Source: Pirellula staleyi DSM 6068
GTDB taxonomy: Bacteria; Planctomycetota; Planctomycetia; Pirellulales; Pirellulaceae
Reading direction: 5' to 3'
DNA length: 32,722 bases
Assembly (NCBI GenBank): GCA_945870455.1
Contig: CAMBSL010000038.1
Span: 1 to 32,722 of the forward strand
A model generated the notes under the pieces. That model was not told the DNA's origin. It saw only the letters and a program-made list of their open reading frames with translations, and did not search any database. Position 1 is the first letter of the stretch. The number at the start of each line of letters is the position of its first letter. Of the stretch, positions 9,131 to 18,595 are shown piece after piece. Made by a program: the position numbers and the translations under genes.

Positions 9131-9377
9131 AAAGCCACGATCTTTTGCAATGAAAAATGTGAGTGATTCAATCCCGATCCGTCGGAGCGCCCTGAAAGCT
9201 ATTCCATTGCCGAACAACTGTAACACCTAAACACAGCACGGAGCGTTAGGAGAACTTTTCCAATCACGAAAAATATTCCATCTTTGTTTGCACAACCGGA
9301 TTGGTGTCGTAGAGTTGTTCGGGAAAATGTGCACCGATGCAAGGGTCACAGCTAAATTTTTAGGGGAGAAACGGGAA

Positions 9378-9782
9378 ATGAAAATAAAGACGTTGATTTC
9401 GGCCAGCTTGTTGTTGGCTTTCGCAGGATGCACATGCGGACAAAGTGGAAGGCCTAACTTTTTTACTCGACTTGGCAATCGCTTTCACACCGCAAGCAAT
9501 GTGGGTGAGCCATGCGACGCGGGTTGCCAAGGTGCTCCGATGCAACATGCCGCAGGTGGTTGCGAATCGTGTGCCACCAACACCATGAACTACGGCGGTT
9601 ACGAAGGACCGATTGGCGATTCCTATGAGGGTACCACGATCGGTGTGCCTTCTGATTCGTACACGACTCAGCCTCCAACCTACTCAACTCAGCCTCCAAC
9701 CTACTCAACATACCCGACCGTTGGACAGCCGTCGGGCTCTCGCATGAGTACGGAATCCATCCTCCCAAAATCAGCCAACTGA
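9378..9782 (+). CDS. Small secreted lipoprotein, Pro/Tyr/Thr-rich
   Basis: The 134-residue product has a lipoprotein signal peptide: MKIKT, a hydrophobic core, then the lipobox LAFAGC with the lipidated Cys at position 18. The mature part has three further CxxC-like clusters (CDAGC, CESC) and a tail rich in Q, P, T, Y and S containing a twofold QPPTYST repeat. It should be anchored in a membrane facing the periplasm or outer surface. The ATG at 9378 is preferred over the upstream TTG at 9288 because it is preceded by a strong Shine-Dalgarno (GGGGAG at 9363-9368) and starts the signal peptide. I recognise no named family; small Cys-rich lipoproteins with this organisation are common in planctomycetes. 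Confidence 0.8.
   Translation: MKIKTLISASLLLAFAGCTCGQSGRPNFFTRLGNRFHTASNVGEPCDAGCQGAPMQHAAGGCESCATNTMNYGGYEGPIGDSYEGTTIGVPSDSYTTQPPTYSTQPPTYSTYPTVGQPSGSRMSTESILPKSAN
9667..9708 (+). repeat. 21-bp in-frame tandem repeat in the lipoprotein gene
   Basis: Two perfect 21-bp units (9667-9687 and 9688-9708, starting CTCAGCCTCC) encode the duplicated QPPTYST heptapeptide. A perfect in-frame duplication can vary in copy number by slippage without breaking the gene. Confidence 0.85.
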
Positions 9783-9813
9783 TTGCCGAGGTGGCAAGGG
9801 TGGCATGCTCAGA

Positions 9814-9938
9814 GGGCTCATCTTTACCCACATGTTTTGATCTTGCTCCCCTCGCCCTGTACTCGGGGCGAGGGGCAGGGGGTGAGGGGTTTTGCACTCG
9901 AGTCTGGCGTGCTGCGAAATGTGGGTAAAGATGAGCCC
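9814..9938. mobile_element. MITE-like element, short copy (A)
   Basis: This 125-bp element is bounded by perfect 20-bp terminal inverted repeats: GGGCTCATCTTTACCCACAT at 9814-9833 and its exact complement at 9919-9938. The 7-mer CAGAGGG occurs at both edges (9810-9816 and 9938-9944) and may be a target duplication overlapping the ends. The interior carries the GC-rich hairpin block (CCCCTCGCC...GGCGAGGGG, then GGGGGTGAGGGG) shared with the copies at 18175 and 24248. It lacks their central roughly 170 bp, so it looks like an internal-deletion derivative. It codes for nothing. The rest of 9783-10115 holds only a short GGTGGCAAGGGTGGCA stretch and the leader of the ligase gene. Confidence 0.75.
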
Positions 9939-10115
9939 AGAGGGGCGTCCCAACCATTTCGCCAGCGAAGAAATGTTGCACCGCCAGATCCTATGGGGCG
10001 TTCGGCCGGGCTGATGAAATGTTGTCGTGCGTTTAGACGCATCGCGAGAAACCTTGTATCATTATTAGAGGGTTTCTAAGCATTTCCCAAACCGCTCTCT
10101 CAATTGCAAACATCT

Positions 10116-12047
10116 ATGAAGATCATCACGAACGACGACGTTCAGGATTGGTATGCATCGTCCAACGATCTTGCGGCTAGCTTCAAGTCGATCGGTTTAC
10201 AAAGCGATGGCTTAGCGATCCCCGACATGCCAACTCATTTGCAGGTCGCAATCGCGGAGCAAGCCAAAGCCGATCCGGCGGCGACGATCCCCATTGAGCG
10301 TTTTTCGTCGATTTCGTTTTTTTCTCTGTGCAAAGGATTGTTTTTGCGACTCAGTGGGCTGGCGGATCAACGAGCGACCGAGATCTTTGGGTTCGCTTGC
10401 CAATCGAAATCCATTTCGTCTACGGCCGCCACTGCCGAACTTGTCAAAGAGTTCTTGCACAAGGAAATCGGACTTGATTTCTGCCAAAAGGTCGCATGTT
10501 TGTTGGGGGATCCATTCGATGGCCGCAAGAGTCTGTTTCGACGCGATTCGTTGTTGCGATTGTTGCAGTCGGTCTCGATGCAAGCTCGATCCAGTATCCT
10601 CGATGAGCTGGCAAGGGTCGGCGACATCGCGATTGTTTTCGCACAGCACGCGTCTGTGGTCAAAAACGAGGAACCGCTAACGGCTGCAGAAGTGTTGGCT
10701 GCGTTGAAGCCGATGCCTGAACTTTCCGTAACCAATCGTTTTGAGTTGCTTCGTTCCCTGCTCGAACGCTGCGGTCGGATGGAAGCCTATTACTTGGTCA
10801 AGCTGGTGCTGCGAGCGGCGGGTTTTGGGTTTGAGTATCAAGGAACGTTATTGGCCGAAGCGATTGCTAACCAGTTCCACGTTTCAGCCGAGGCAGTTGA
10901 ACATGCGATTGCGTTAACGGATCCGATGCATGTGTCGCGAGTTTTAACCGAGCATGGGCCTAACGGATTGCGATCGATACAGCTGCAACCGCTTTCGCCT
11001 GTACGGCCCGCTTTGGCAACTGGGGGTACTGCGCAGATCGACAAGTTTCCTGTTTGGGTCGAACGCAAATACGATGGTATCCGACTGTTGCTGCATAAAT
11101 CGACCGATGCGACCGGTGCAACCTTGTGTGGGGCTTACACGCGAAATCGAAAGGATTGGTTGGAATTGGTCCCAGGTTTGGATCGTTCTCTAATGATGTT
11201 GCATGCGTCCAATGCGATTATTGATGGTGAACTTCATGGTACGGTCCTCGACCTGGAGGGCGCAAGACCCGCATCTGTGTACGAGGTCTTTTCCATGCTG
11301 CAGGGGGAGCCAGTTCGACCGGTGACACTCAAGTTCGCAGCCTTCGATTTGCTTTACGCAAACCACTCGGACCTGACCAGCCTGCCTTTGTATCAGCGTC
11401 GCAATGCGTTGTTGTCATTGCTCGGTCCACTCCTGCAGCTGCCCACGCCATTGCCGTTTTCGTTGGCGGACGGGCAGATTGCGAACAACAAAGAGGATGT
11501 GAACAGGCTGTTCCAACACTTTCGAGCGCAGGGCTATGAAGGGATCATCGCCAAGGATTTAGGGGGCGCGTATCACGTCGCGACTCGCGATCCGAGTTGG
11601 GTCAAACGCAAGCCTGAAATCACCCTGGATCTGGTCATAACGGGAGGCACCATGGCGGTCACCAGCAAAGCGACCGCTGGCATGTTTGGCTCGTACGTGA
11701 TTTCGGCACGCAGTGTGGCGAGTGGGGAGCCGTTTGAAGTCGTGGGTGATGTGGCCGGATTAGATGTAGCTCGCGATCGACAAATCCAAAACGATGTTAT
11801 GGAACGCGGATTATTGACTGGACGCAAATTTGAGCGGCAAAGCGCCAGCGGTACTCGGCCGGGCTGGGAGTTTGCGCCGCAGATCGTCGTGACGGTCAAG
11901 TTCGAGGGAATCATTCGAGAAAATGCGACTGGAAAACTCAGTCTGCGAGATCCGAAGATTGCCATGCTCCGGGCCGACAAAGCGGCACACGAAGCCGATA
12001 CAACCCGTGCGATCGAGGAATTGTATCTCAATCAGCGACTCAGTTAG
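10116..12047 (+). CDS. ATP-dependent DNA ligase (three-domain, LigI/archaeal-like)
   Basis: This 643-residue enzyme should seal nicked DNA using ATP. An N-terminal helical DNA-binding domain (about 1-290) precedes the nucleotidyltransferase core, with motif I VERKYDGIR (nucleophile K318), motif III FAAFDLLY, motif IV GYEGIIAKD and motif V WVKRKPE. The OB-fold domain follows to the C-terminus (VTVKFEGI...LRDPKI). The architecture is that of replicative/archaeal-type ligases. It differs from the second ligase at 19978, whose motif I is KWDGIR. The ATG at 10116 is preferred over a TTG four codons earlier. It stands alone on the plus strand, 177 bp after the short MITE-like element and convergent with the gene ending at 12107. 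Bacteria replicate with the NAD+-dependent LigA, so this is probably an accessory repair ligase. Confidence 0.92.
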   Translation: MKIITNDDVQDWYASSNDLAASFKSIGLQSDGLAIPDMPTHLQVAIAEQAKADPAATIPIERFSSISFFSLCKGLFLRLSGLADQRATEIFGFACQSKSISSTAATAELVKEFLHKEIGLDFCQKVACLLGDPFDGRKSLFRRDSLLRLLQSVSMQARSSILDELARVGDIAIVFAQHASVVKNEEPLTAAEVLAALKPMPELSVTNRFELLRSLLERCGRMEAYYLVKLVLRAAGFGFEYQGTLLAEAIANQFHVSAEAVEHAIALTDPMHVSRVLTEHGPNGLRSIQLQPLSPVRPALATGGTAQIDKFPVWVERKYDGIRLLLHKSTDATGATLCGAYTRNRKDWLELVPGLDRSLMMLHASNAIIDGELHGTVLDLEGARPASVYEVFSMLQGEPVRPVTLKFAAFDLLYANHSDLTSLPLYQRRNALLSLLGPLLQLPTPLPFSLADGQIANNKEDVNRLFQHFRAQGYEGIIAKDLGGAYHVATRDPSWVKRKPEITLDLVITGGTMAVTSKATAGMFGSYVISARSVASGEPFEVVGDVAGLDVARDRQIQNDVMERGLLTGRKFERQSASGTRPGWEFAPQIVVTVKFEGIIRENATGKLSLRDPKIAMLRADKAAHEADTTRAIEELYLNQRLS

Positions 12048-12106
12048 CAAGGGATCATCGTTATTTAGGGATCGTCCAACTCGAGGGTGGCACGACCAAA
12101 AACCCA

Positions 12107-12814
12107 TTATTCGTCTTCAGGCGGCACCATGAGTAGCCCTTGCGCAATCAAGGAGTCTATCTTCGGCCGACTGACGCACTCTTCAAAATCCTCGGCCAAC
12201 CAATATCCGACATAATCGCCGACCAAAATAATGAAATTATCCGAAATCGGCATGATTTTCGCCCAGTCAACTTGCTGAAGATTTTTCCCAACTCGATGCA
12301 TCATTTCGCGAAAGGGTGCCAAGGCTTGAAACTCCTTCTCAATAGCCTCTTCATCTTCATCGAGTTCCTCTTCATCAAGTTCCTCTTCATCCAGATCCTC
12401 TTCATCACCCAACTCATCCTCTTGGATCTCGTCTTCGTTCTCGGAATCTTCTTCGAATATCTCAGCTCGCTTAGCAAGAATTTCATAACAGGCCTCCACT
12501 TCGGTCTCGACGATATCGCATTCATCGAGAACGAGCCTGCCAGGAGCATCCAAGTCGGCACATTGCTGTGGCCGCCAGATCATTTCGAATTTATCGAAGG
12601 GATCAACAAAGTGCGTTGAATTAATCGCATCCAGCAATTCCTGCGTTGCGATTCCGTAATGTGGCGTGAAGTCGTCACTGAAGTCTTGATACCAAAGAAA
12701 CAAACAGTAAGCTGGGCTCTTTACGCCAAGTTCCTTCACGCCAATCGGTATCCAATCGGTCAAATTCCGTTCGATAGTATCCAGAAGAGCCTTAAGTTGC
12801 TTGTCGTTCGTCAT
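12107..12814 (-). CDS. Acidic hypothetical protein with Asp/Glu-rich repeat segment
   Basis: The 235-residue product has an N-terminal domain with aromatic-rich segments (YCLFLWYQDF near 36-45, HYGIA, FEMIWRP). A strongly acidic stretch (about 120-160) follows, made of DEEEL-type pentapeptide repeats. The C-terminal part (QVDWAKIMPISDNFIILVGD) resembles small cytoplasmic proteins of the DUF4303/SMI1-like kind, but I cannot assign it. No signal peptide is visible. The ATG at 12814 is chosen over an adjacent TTG and is preceded by AGGTAGG. The acidic linker is encoded by imperfect 15-bp repeats at about 12356-12415, so its length may vary between strains. It lies 105 bp downstream of the S9 peptidase frame's stop-side neighbour region and is transcribed away from it; I see no functional link. 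Confidence 0.65.
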   Translation of the reverse strand: MTNDKQLKALLDTIERNLTDWIPIGVKELGVKSPAYCLFLWYQDFSDDFTPHYGIATQELLDAINSTHFVDPFDKFEMIWRPQQCADLDAPGRLVLDECDIVETEVEACYEILAKRAEIFEEDSENEDEIQEDELGDEEDLDEEELDEEELDEDEEAIEKEFQALAPFREMMHRVGKNLQQVDWAKIMPISDNFIILVGDYVGYWLAEDFEECVSRPKIDSLIAQGLLMVPPEDE

Positions 12815-12919
12815 CAATGGGCCTACCTTTACGAGTCATGCCGTTCGTGGCCGTTGCCAAATGGTTAAGCAACAGATCGGCATTGTACGGATAAATCTCT
12901 AGTTCGACTGGTCTAACCG

Positions 12920-15058
12920 CTATTCTCCACCGCTCTTGCAATACGCTCCAAGCCAACTGAAGACCTCTTTATGCCAGTGAATGCTATTGGCGGGCTTGCT
13001 GACCCAATGCCCCTCATCCGGGAAATTAACAAAGCGGCTTTTCACACCTTGACGCTGTAAGGCTTGAAACAATTCGTGTCCTTGGCCAATGGGACACCGG
13101 AAGTCAAGATCATTGTGCACGACAAGCATCGGGACCTTGAATTTTCCAAGATTCGCTGCCAGCGTATGCGGACTGAACTCTCGATACTTGCCTGGCAGTT
13201 CCCAAGGTAAGCCACCGTGTTCATATTCATCAAACCAAAGTTCGTCTGTCGTTCCCCACATGCTTTCAAAATTGTAAACGCTGCAATGCGTGATGAAGCA
13301 TTGAAACTCCTTGGCGATTTCGTTGACAGCGAACCAATCTTGCATGTAGCCACCGAAGCTCGCACCCGCGGATGCGATTCTCTTCGTGTCGACATACTCA
13401 AGAGCTTGGACCCGTTTGAGACCTGCGATCAGGTCACGATAACATTTCCCGCCCCAGTCACCGCTGATTTCGTCGCAAAACTTTTGGCCGAAACCTGTCG
13501 AGCCCCGCGGATTAGGTAGCGCGACGACATAGCCTTGGGCTGCCCATAACTGTGCATTCCAACGGAAACTCCAGCCGTCCTCCCACGCACCCTGTGGGCC
13601 ACCGTGGATCAAATATACAACGGGCCATTTCTTCTTCGCGTCAAAGCCGGGTGGCTTCAGAATCCACATTTGCATTTCTGCCGGCCCTTCTACATCGACC
13701 TTCAAACTTTCCGGAGCAGTTCGATCTAGGCTGTCCAACAATGCTTTATTGTGAGCCGTCAAGGTTTTGACCGAACTAAGTTTGTCCAGCGCCATTGAAA
13801 CTAGTTCAGCAGGCTCATTCATGTTGGAACGGGCCAGGACCAATTTACCTCGCTGCGTCGATAGTCCTGTTACTTGCCCCAGCCGATCGTCGGGCATTCC
13901 GAGTTTCATCAAGGTTGGCGGGTTGGCTTTTGAAACGCGAAACAGAGCGGACGAGCCACCTGCTTCTGTGCTGAAAACCAATTCCACGGAGTCTTGCCAT
14001 GCAAAGTCATTGACCGATCTGTCTAGTTGACTCGTGAGTATGGTAGGGCTTCCCGAAAATGAGCCATCTGGCGAGCATGCTTGCATAACCAAATTCCACT
14101 TATCCGCTTCGTAGCCCGGCCTCGCTTGAGTTCGAAAAGCGACAAACTTGCCGTCTGGACTGAACTTCGGATAACTATCGGCTGCAAGGTTTTGCGATGT
14201 CAGCGATGGCCAATCCTCGCTTTTGTTGTTGATACTCACGCGGCATATGTCGTGATTGGTCGACCATGATTCTCCGTTCTTGGGTACGGCGGTGAACAAC
14301 ACAAACTGTCCATCAGGCGAGAAATTGAAATCATCCCCAACGCTGAACGTAGTGCTTGTCGGGTATGCATCTCGATCGCCGGGCGTGATGTCTCTGCATT
14401 CGGTTCCGTCGATATGGATGATGAACAAATGGTTTCGTTTGTCCTCAACGTAGGAATCCCAATGCCGATAGAACAGTTTCGTGAACGTTTTGGCTTTGAC
14501 CGGATTGCTGGCTGCCGCTTCTTCTTCCGCTTTGTTCTTGGCATTCGAATCCACGAACGGGAGATCGCTCCACTTCGGATTCACTGCAGAATAGAACGCA
14601 ACGCGTTTTCCATCAGGGGACCAGATGCCGCCGCTGGCGCCCGTCGCAATGTTGGTCAGCTTGATCGGTTCGCCACCCGACTTCAGGTCCATCACGTAAA
14701 GCTGCGAAGTGCCGTCGCGATTGGATTCAAATAGAATTCGAGTCCCGTCCGGAGACCATCGAGGGTGCGAATCGGACTTACCCGAATAAGTGATCTGTCG
14801 CGAATTCGATCCGTCGACGTCGCACAGCCAAAGCTGGGTTTTTTTGGCATTCTTGGAGGCGTCCACGATTTCGGTTGCTTGGTAGACTATTTGAGACGCC
14901 GATGGGCTCAGTTGCGGGTCTGCAATTCGTACGAAAAGAAACAGATCCTCAATTTGCATCGGCCGTTTATCGATCGCCATGGATGTGCCGGAAAAGGGAA
15001 ACGAAAGCGGTAAAGCTAGAGAAAACAGGCAGACTTTGATGAAGGTTCGTAGCAGCAT
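12920..15058 (-). CDS. Secreted S9-family prolyl-oligopeptidase-like serine peptidase
   Basis: This 712-residue protein has a signal peptide (hydrophobic core about 8-24) and an N-terminal beta-propeller. The propeller is marked by recurring WSPDG/FSPDG blade motifs near 101, 146, 246 and 299 (TolB/WD40-like). The C-terminal alpha/beta-hydrolase peptidase domain contains HGGPQGAW (485-492), nucleophile GASFGGYM (S567), the acid D652 in HNDLDFRCP and H684 in DEGHW, a complete catalytic triad. Family members cleave oligopeptides or acyl-peptides, here in the periplasm or outside. A small difference from the usual GGSYGGYM is the GASFGGYM elbow. The gene appears monocistronic; its promoter should lie in 15059-15529. 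Confidence 0.92.
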   Translation of the reverse strand: MLLRTFIKVCLFSLALPLSFPFSGTSMAIDKRPMQIEDLFLFVRIADPQLSPSASQIVYQATEIVDASKNAKKTQLWLCDVDGSNSRQITYSGKSDSHPRWSPDGTRILFESNRDGTSQLYVMDLKSGGEPIKLTNIATGASGGIWSPDGKRVAFYSAVNPKWSDLPFVDSNAKNKAEEEAAASNPVKAKTFTKLFYRHWDSYVEDKRNHLFIIHIDGTECRDITPGDRDAYPTSTTFSVGDDFNFSPDGQFVLFTAVPKNGESWSTNHDICRVSINNKSEDWPSLTSQNLAADSYPKFSPDGKFVAFRTQARPGYEADKWNLVMQACSPDGSFSGSPTILTSQLDRSVNDFAWQDSVELVFSTEAGGSSALFRVSKANPPTLMKLGMPDDRLGQVTGLSTQRGKLVLARSNMNEPAELVSMALDKLSSVKTLTAHNKALLDSLDRTAPESLKVDVEGPAEMQMWILKPPGFDAKKKWPVVYLIHGGPQGAWEDGWSFRWNAQLWAAQGYVVALPNPRGSTGFGQKFCDEISGDWGGKCYRDLIAGLKRVQALEYVDTKRIASAGASFGGYMQDWFAVNEIAKEFQCFITHCSVYNFESMWGTTDELWFDEYEHGGLPWELPGKYREFSPHTLAANLGKFKVPMLVVHNDLDFRCPIGQGHELFQALQRQGVKSRFVNFPDEGHWVSKPANSIHWHKEVFSWLGAYCKSGGE

Positions 15059-15529
15059 AGTTCGTGATTCGAGTTGTTCTAGAGCGGGGGAACGACAGAG
15101 GCAGCGGGGAACGACAGCGGCCAGTCGCTCGCGTAGAGATCGTTAATTTTCTGTATTGTACTCCTGATTCCGAACGTCTGCCACCGTGAGGTAAGGTTCC
15201 AGCTTGCCATCTATGGATACATCGCAAGCTGGAAGTTTGCGACACTTTCGCAATCCAAAAAGGTGCGGTTGACATCGACCCTGCCTGATTTGCCAATGTT
15301 CCTCTGAACCCCTCGGCATAGCTCCGCACCGTTACATTCTGCCCAGACATCACGACCAACAGGGAGGAGGATGCAGAAATGACGAATTGATACCGAGCAG
15401 TGTCGACGACCGCTATTGAAATCGCCGAAGAATAGAACTTAAGAGGGGGTGCATGGCGGTGCCCTCAACCACATTGTACTTTTCAAAGTCTCATTCAACG
15501 CTACCAAGCGTTCTGAAAAGGTTCTAGGG
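15059..15529. other. Divergent intergenic region, no gene seen
   Basis: This 471-bp stretch separates the divergent S9 peptidase and the 863-residue membrane-anchored protein. It contains a direct repeat (GCGGGGGAACGACAG at 15084-15098; GCGGGGAACGACAG at 15104-15117) close to the peptidase start, a position suitable for a regulator. Short open frames here lack family features or codon bias. A GTG at 15449 could extend the plus-strand gene into this region by 27 residues. Confidence 0.4.
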
Positions 15530-18121
15530 ATGGCAAACGAGTCGGCACGAAGTTTCCGTGGCTGGATTTATGCGATTGCAGTCGCGATTTGCTTGCTCTT
15601 GATGTTTTTCGCAAGCGAAAACTTGTCTCGAATGAAGCAGCCAGGTTTTTATCATTCGCCACGAACTGCCACTTTGATATTTTCTACGAAGCCAAGATCC
15701 ATCGCACGTATCGCGACCGAGTCTGTTCCATTGGCAATAGAGCCCGTAAACGAAACTTTGGTATCGTCGGTATGGCATGAGTATCGATCAAGCAGTCAAT
15801 CGTCGATCACGATGCTAGAGCCGCCAGCGGGTGCGAGGCTCTCTGCCCCGATCGCGATCGTTAATAACCGCGACCCATTCCTCGATTCGATGAACTTGCA
15901 GCGAAGCCCAACCGTGCTCGCCGAGAACGCAGCTCAATCGACACAAGCCACCACCGCGACCAATGTTTCGATCATTCGTCCGATCGACACAATGGAACCT
16001 ATCGCCCAGCCATCGCTTTTCGAGAACCGAGAGACAACCAGCAATTTACAGAATTGGCCAAGTTCGCCAAAGCTACGCACGGAAATCGAAAGAACAATGC
16101 AGTTGGCGACAAGCAAATCGAACAGTGACGTCCAGGATTGGGTTTCGAGAATCTCAAACGTGTGCGACAAAATCACCAGTCTGTCGCTTACAGACGATGC
16201 AGCAGCGGAACACATCGAAGCGCTGCATTCATTATCTGTTGATGGAGTTGCTTTAGCCGAGAATTTACTGCCCAACGATGCAAGCCTTGCAAGCGACGTG
16301 TCGCGACTTTCTTTTTCGATCGAACGTCGTTACTCGGTTTGGAGTGCAGTTAGCAAGTGTGTCTTTAAGGGACGAACTCAATTTATTTCTGCTCGCAAAC
16401 ATGAGGTTGATTCTGACAAACTGAATAATAGTTTGCAGGACGTCGAGCGTGCGATTCGTGCGACTGGAGACGCTCCAAGTTGGAATTCGTACTTAATGCT
16501 GGACTCGCTCAAGAAGCTATGCGCAGGTCAAATAACGGGCAGGCAGGAACAAGTCGACTTGGTTCGAGAATTCCTGACTCGTGTGACAGATCCCCGCGTC
16601 AGCGAATCACAACGCCAGGTACTCGCATCGACCGAGGTTCACATGCTGGCGGACCAAGTCCATCCATTGTCGATCGGCCCTGTCGATTATCGCAAGTTAG
16701 TGGAAAACATCGAGACGTTGGAATCCGACCCAGTACACCGCTGCAGCACCAGCTTGGCGGACGCAATGCAATCGTTGCGTTTTTCGGAACATTATGAGCA
16801 AGCTGCTGTTTCTCAAGCCATCGGCACGCACTATCGAAACGCAAACCTGAGGCTCGCAGTCTCTGAGGACTTCATCAATCGCATGATGCCCAAGTCAATC
16901 ATCAAAGACAAGCCGGTTCGGCAAAGGATCCTAGGTGCCGATACGCGAGGCGCGAGCCAAATCTCTACCGACCTTCAAGTGGACTTCAAACCTGATGATT
17001 CGGCTTGGCGAATTGCCCTTAAACTCGACGGTGACATAAGCAGTAGCACCAAATCGAGCAGTCACGGAGCGACTTTTTACAACGCATCCATTGCCAGCGT
17101 GACCGCGATCCGCGACTTGAAAATTTCGACGCAAGGTGTCCAGGTGAACGGGCGCCCAACCACGGTTGAGTCCCACGATTCCTTGAAAAGGTTCAAAACC
17201 GACTGGGATGCATTGCCCATTCTTGGGGATATGGTTCGCCATATTGCGTACGATGAGTTCTTACAGGCTCGCCCAATCGCCAAACGCATCATGCAAAAGA
17301 CGATCGCCACCCAAACCGACCAAGAGTTTGACGCACAGCTCAAGGCGAACGTCGCATCCGCCCAAAGCCAGTTTGAGAAGCGGCTCATTGGCCCGCTTCA
17401 ATCACTCGACTTGCACCCGATGGTTGTAGATATGCAATCGACGGAGACACGGCTCATTGTGCGTTACCGAGTTGCAAGCTCGGATCAACTTTCTGCTTAC
17501 ACGCCACGTCCGGTTGCACCTGGAGATAGTCAGCTATCTCTACAAGTCCATCAGTCTTCGTTCAACAACATGGCTGGACAAATCGTGACAGGCGATCGGG
17601 ACTGGACCATGCAAGAATTGTCCGACAAGATATCGGATCTACTTCAACAACCACACCGCCCGCTGGACGCAGATGCACCAACGGACATTACGGTTCGCTT
17701 CAGCGAGGCGCGTCCTATCACGATGGAATTCGACGACGGACGAATGTGGTTGACGTTGAGGATCGCCGCCCTCGAACAACCAGGCCGCATCCAACTCAAG
17801 AACTTCATTATTCGCACATCATATTTGCCGTCCGTGAATGGACTACAAGCCGAACTGACTCGCGATGGAGTTATTAGCGTGGATGGCCACAAGCTAGGCA
17901 TGCGAGACCGATTGCCATTGAGGGCTATCTTCTCACGTGTCTTTTCGAATCGTTCCGCCATTCCAATGGTCTCAAGTGAGTTGCTTTCGGATCCGCGTGC
18001 CGCTGGACTCGCTGTTTCGCAAATGGAACTTCGCGACGGGTGGTTGGCCATCGCGGTGAGCCAAGACAAGTCACCTCACGTCGCCGTCATGAAGGCGAAT
18101 CGAGAAGCACTTCAGCGATAA
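15530..18121 (+). CDS. Large membrane-anchored protein of unknown function
   Basis: I do not recognise this 863-residue protein. From the ATG at 15530 it begins with a cytoplasmic stub (MANESARSFRG) and one membrane helix (about 12-29). The rest should be extracytoplasmic. The middle (about 190-450) is helical, with regular LxxL spacing. The C-terminal half alternates predicted beta strands with DFKPDDSAWRIALKLDGD-like and DGRMWLTLRIA-like segments, suggesting repeated beta domains. No catalytic motif is visible. A start at GTG 15449 is possible, but the GGGGG there is too close to it. Single-pass proteins of this size without known domains are frequent in planctomycetes. The gene is alone on its strand, and the MITE-like copy B begins 54 bp after its stop. 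Confidence 0.75.
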   Translation: MANESARSFRGWIYAIAVAICLLLMFFASENLSRMKQPGFYHSPRTATLIFSTKPRSIARIATESVPLAIEPVNETLVSSVWHEYRSSSQSSITMLEPPAGARLSAPIAIVNNRDPFLDSMNLQRSPTVLAENAAQSTQATTATNVSIIRPIDTMEPIAQPSLFENRETTSNLQNWPSSPKLRTEIERTMQLATSKSNSDVQDWVSRISNVCDKITSLSLTDDAAAEHIEALHSLSVDGVALAENLLPNDASLASDVSRLSFSIERRYSVWSAVSKCVFKGRTQFISARKHEVDSDKLNNSLQDVERAIRATGDAPSWNSYLMLDSLKKLCAGQITGRQEQVDLVREFLTRVTDPRVSESQRQVLASTEVHMLADQVHPLSIGPVDYRKLVENIETLESDPVHRCSTSLADAMQSLRFSEHYEQAAVSQAIGTHYRNANLRLAVSEDFINRMMPKSIIKDKPVRQRILGADTRGASQISTDLQVDFKPDDSAWRIALKLDGDISSSTKSSSHGATFYNASIASVTAIRDLKISTQGVQVNGRPTTVESHDSLKRFKTDWDALPILGDMVRHIAYDEFLQARPIAKRIMQKTIATQTDQEFDAQLKANVASAQSQFEKRLIGPLQSLDLHPMVVDMQSTETRLIVRYRVASSDQLSAYTPRPVAPGDSQLSLQVHQSSFNNMAGQIVTGDRDWTMQELSDKISDLLQQPHRPLDADAPTDITVRFSEARPITMEFDDGRMWLTLRIAALEQPGRIQLKNFIIRTSYLPSVNGLQAELTRDGVISVDGHKLGMRDRLPLRAIFSRVFSNRSAIPMVSSELLSDPRAAGLAVSQMELRDGWLAIAVSQDKSPHVAVMKANREALQR

Positions 18122-18174
18122 GTCGAGTGGCATCATGAGTTATAACCGTAGCACAGGCTGCTAGCGCTGCTAGC

Positions 18175-18476
18175 CTCATCTTTACCCAACCCTTTGATCT
18201 TGCTCCCCTCGCCCCGCTTCGGGGAGAGGGAGAGGGGCAGGGGGTGAGGGGTTTACACTGTGTTTTGATTTGGTTTTTGATCGTGAATTCAATGTCTATC
18301 CTCGTTTCAGAAGCGTAAACAAACCACTGAACCGGAGGCTACCAAGTCAGGGCTCTACCCCTCACCCCCCGACCCCCTCTCCCCGAAGCGGGGCGAGGGG
18401 GAGAAAACGCGTTGGGGTCAAGCAAATCCATTGGGATTTCGAGTCTCGCGTGCTGCGACATGTGGGTAGCGATGAG
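18175..18476. mobile_element. MITE-like element, full-length copy (B)
   Basis: This non-coding element of about 302 bp starts CTCATCTTTACCCA and ends with a diverged complement, TGTGGGTAGCGATGAG. Two GC-rich blocks, inverted relative to each other (18204-18252 and 18356-18402), flank an AT-rich centre containing GATCGTGAATTCAATGTC. Almost the whole sequence matches the reverse complement of copy C at 24248-24527. The short copy A at 9814 shares only the ends. A 9-bp tandem GCTGCTAGC doublet (18157-18174) abuts the left edge. The remainder of 18122-18595 holds nothing else obvious apart from the leader of the next frame. Confidence 0.75.
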
Positions 18477-18595
18477 GTCTAAATCCCCTTGCAATTGGTT
18501 TTCCGAAAGAATCGGAAGAGGACGAAAGAGAGTCGAATTGTCTTTTGTTGATTCAGCACTTAGTCGTTTCTATCACTCAGAACTACAATCGACAC

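Noticed and set aside
9814..9938. Rho-independent terminator for the lipoprotein gene
   Set aside because: The inverted repeat is a 20-bp terminal repeat shared with other loci, and no T-run follows.
14967..15359. 130-codon minus-strand frame upstream of the S9 peptidase
   Set aside because: It is in another frame, overlaps the signal-peptide region and shows no motif, signal or ribosome-binding site.
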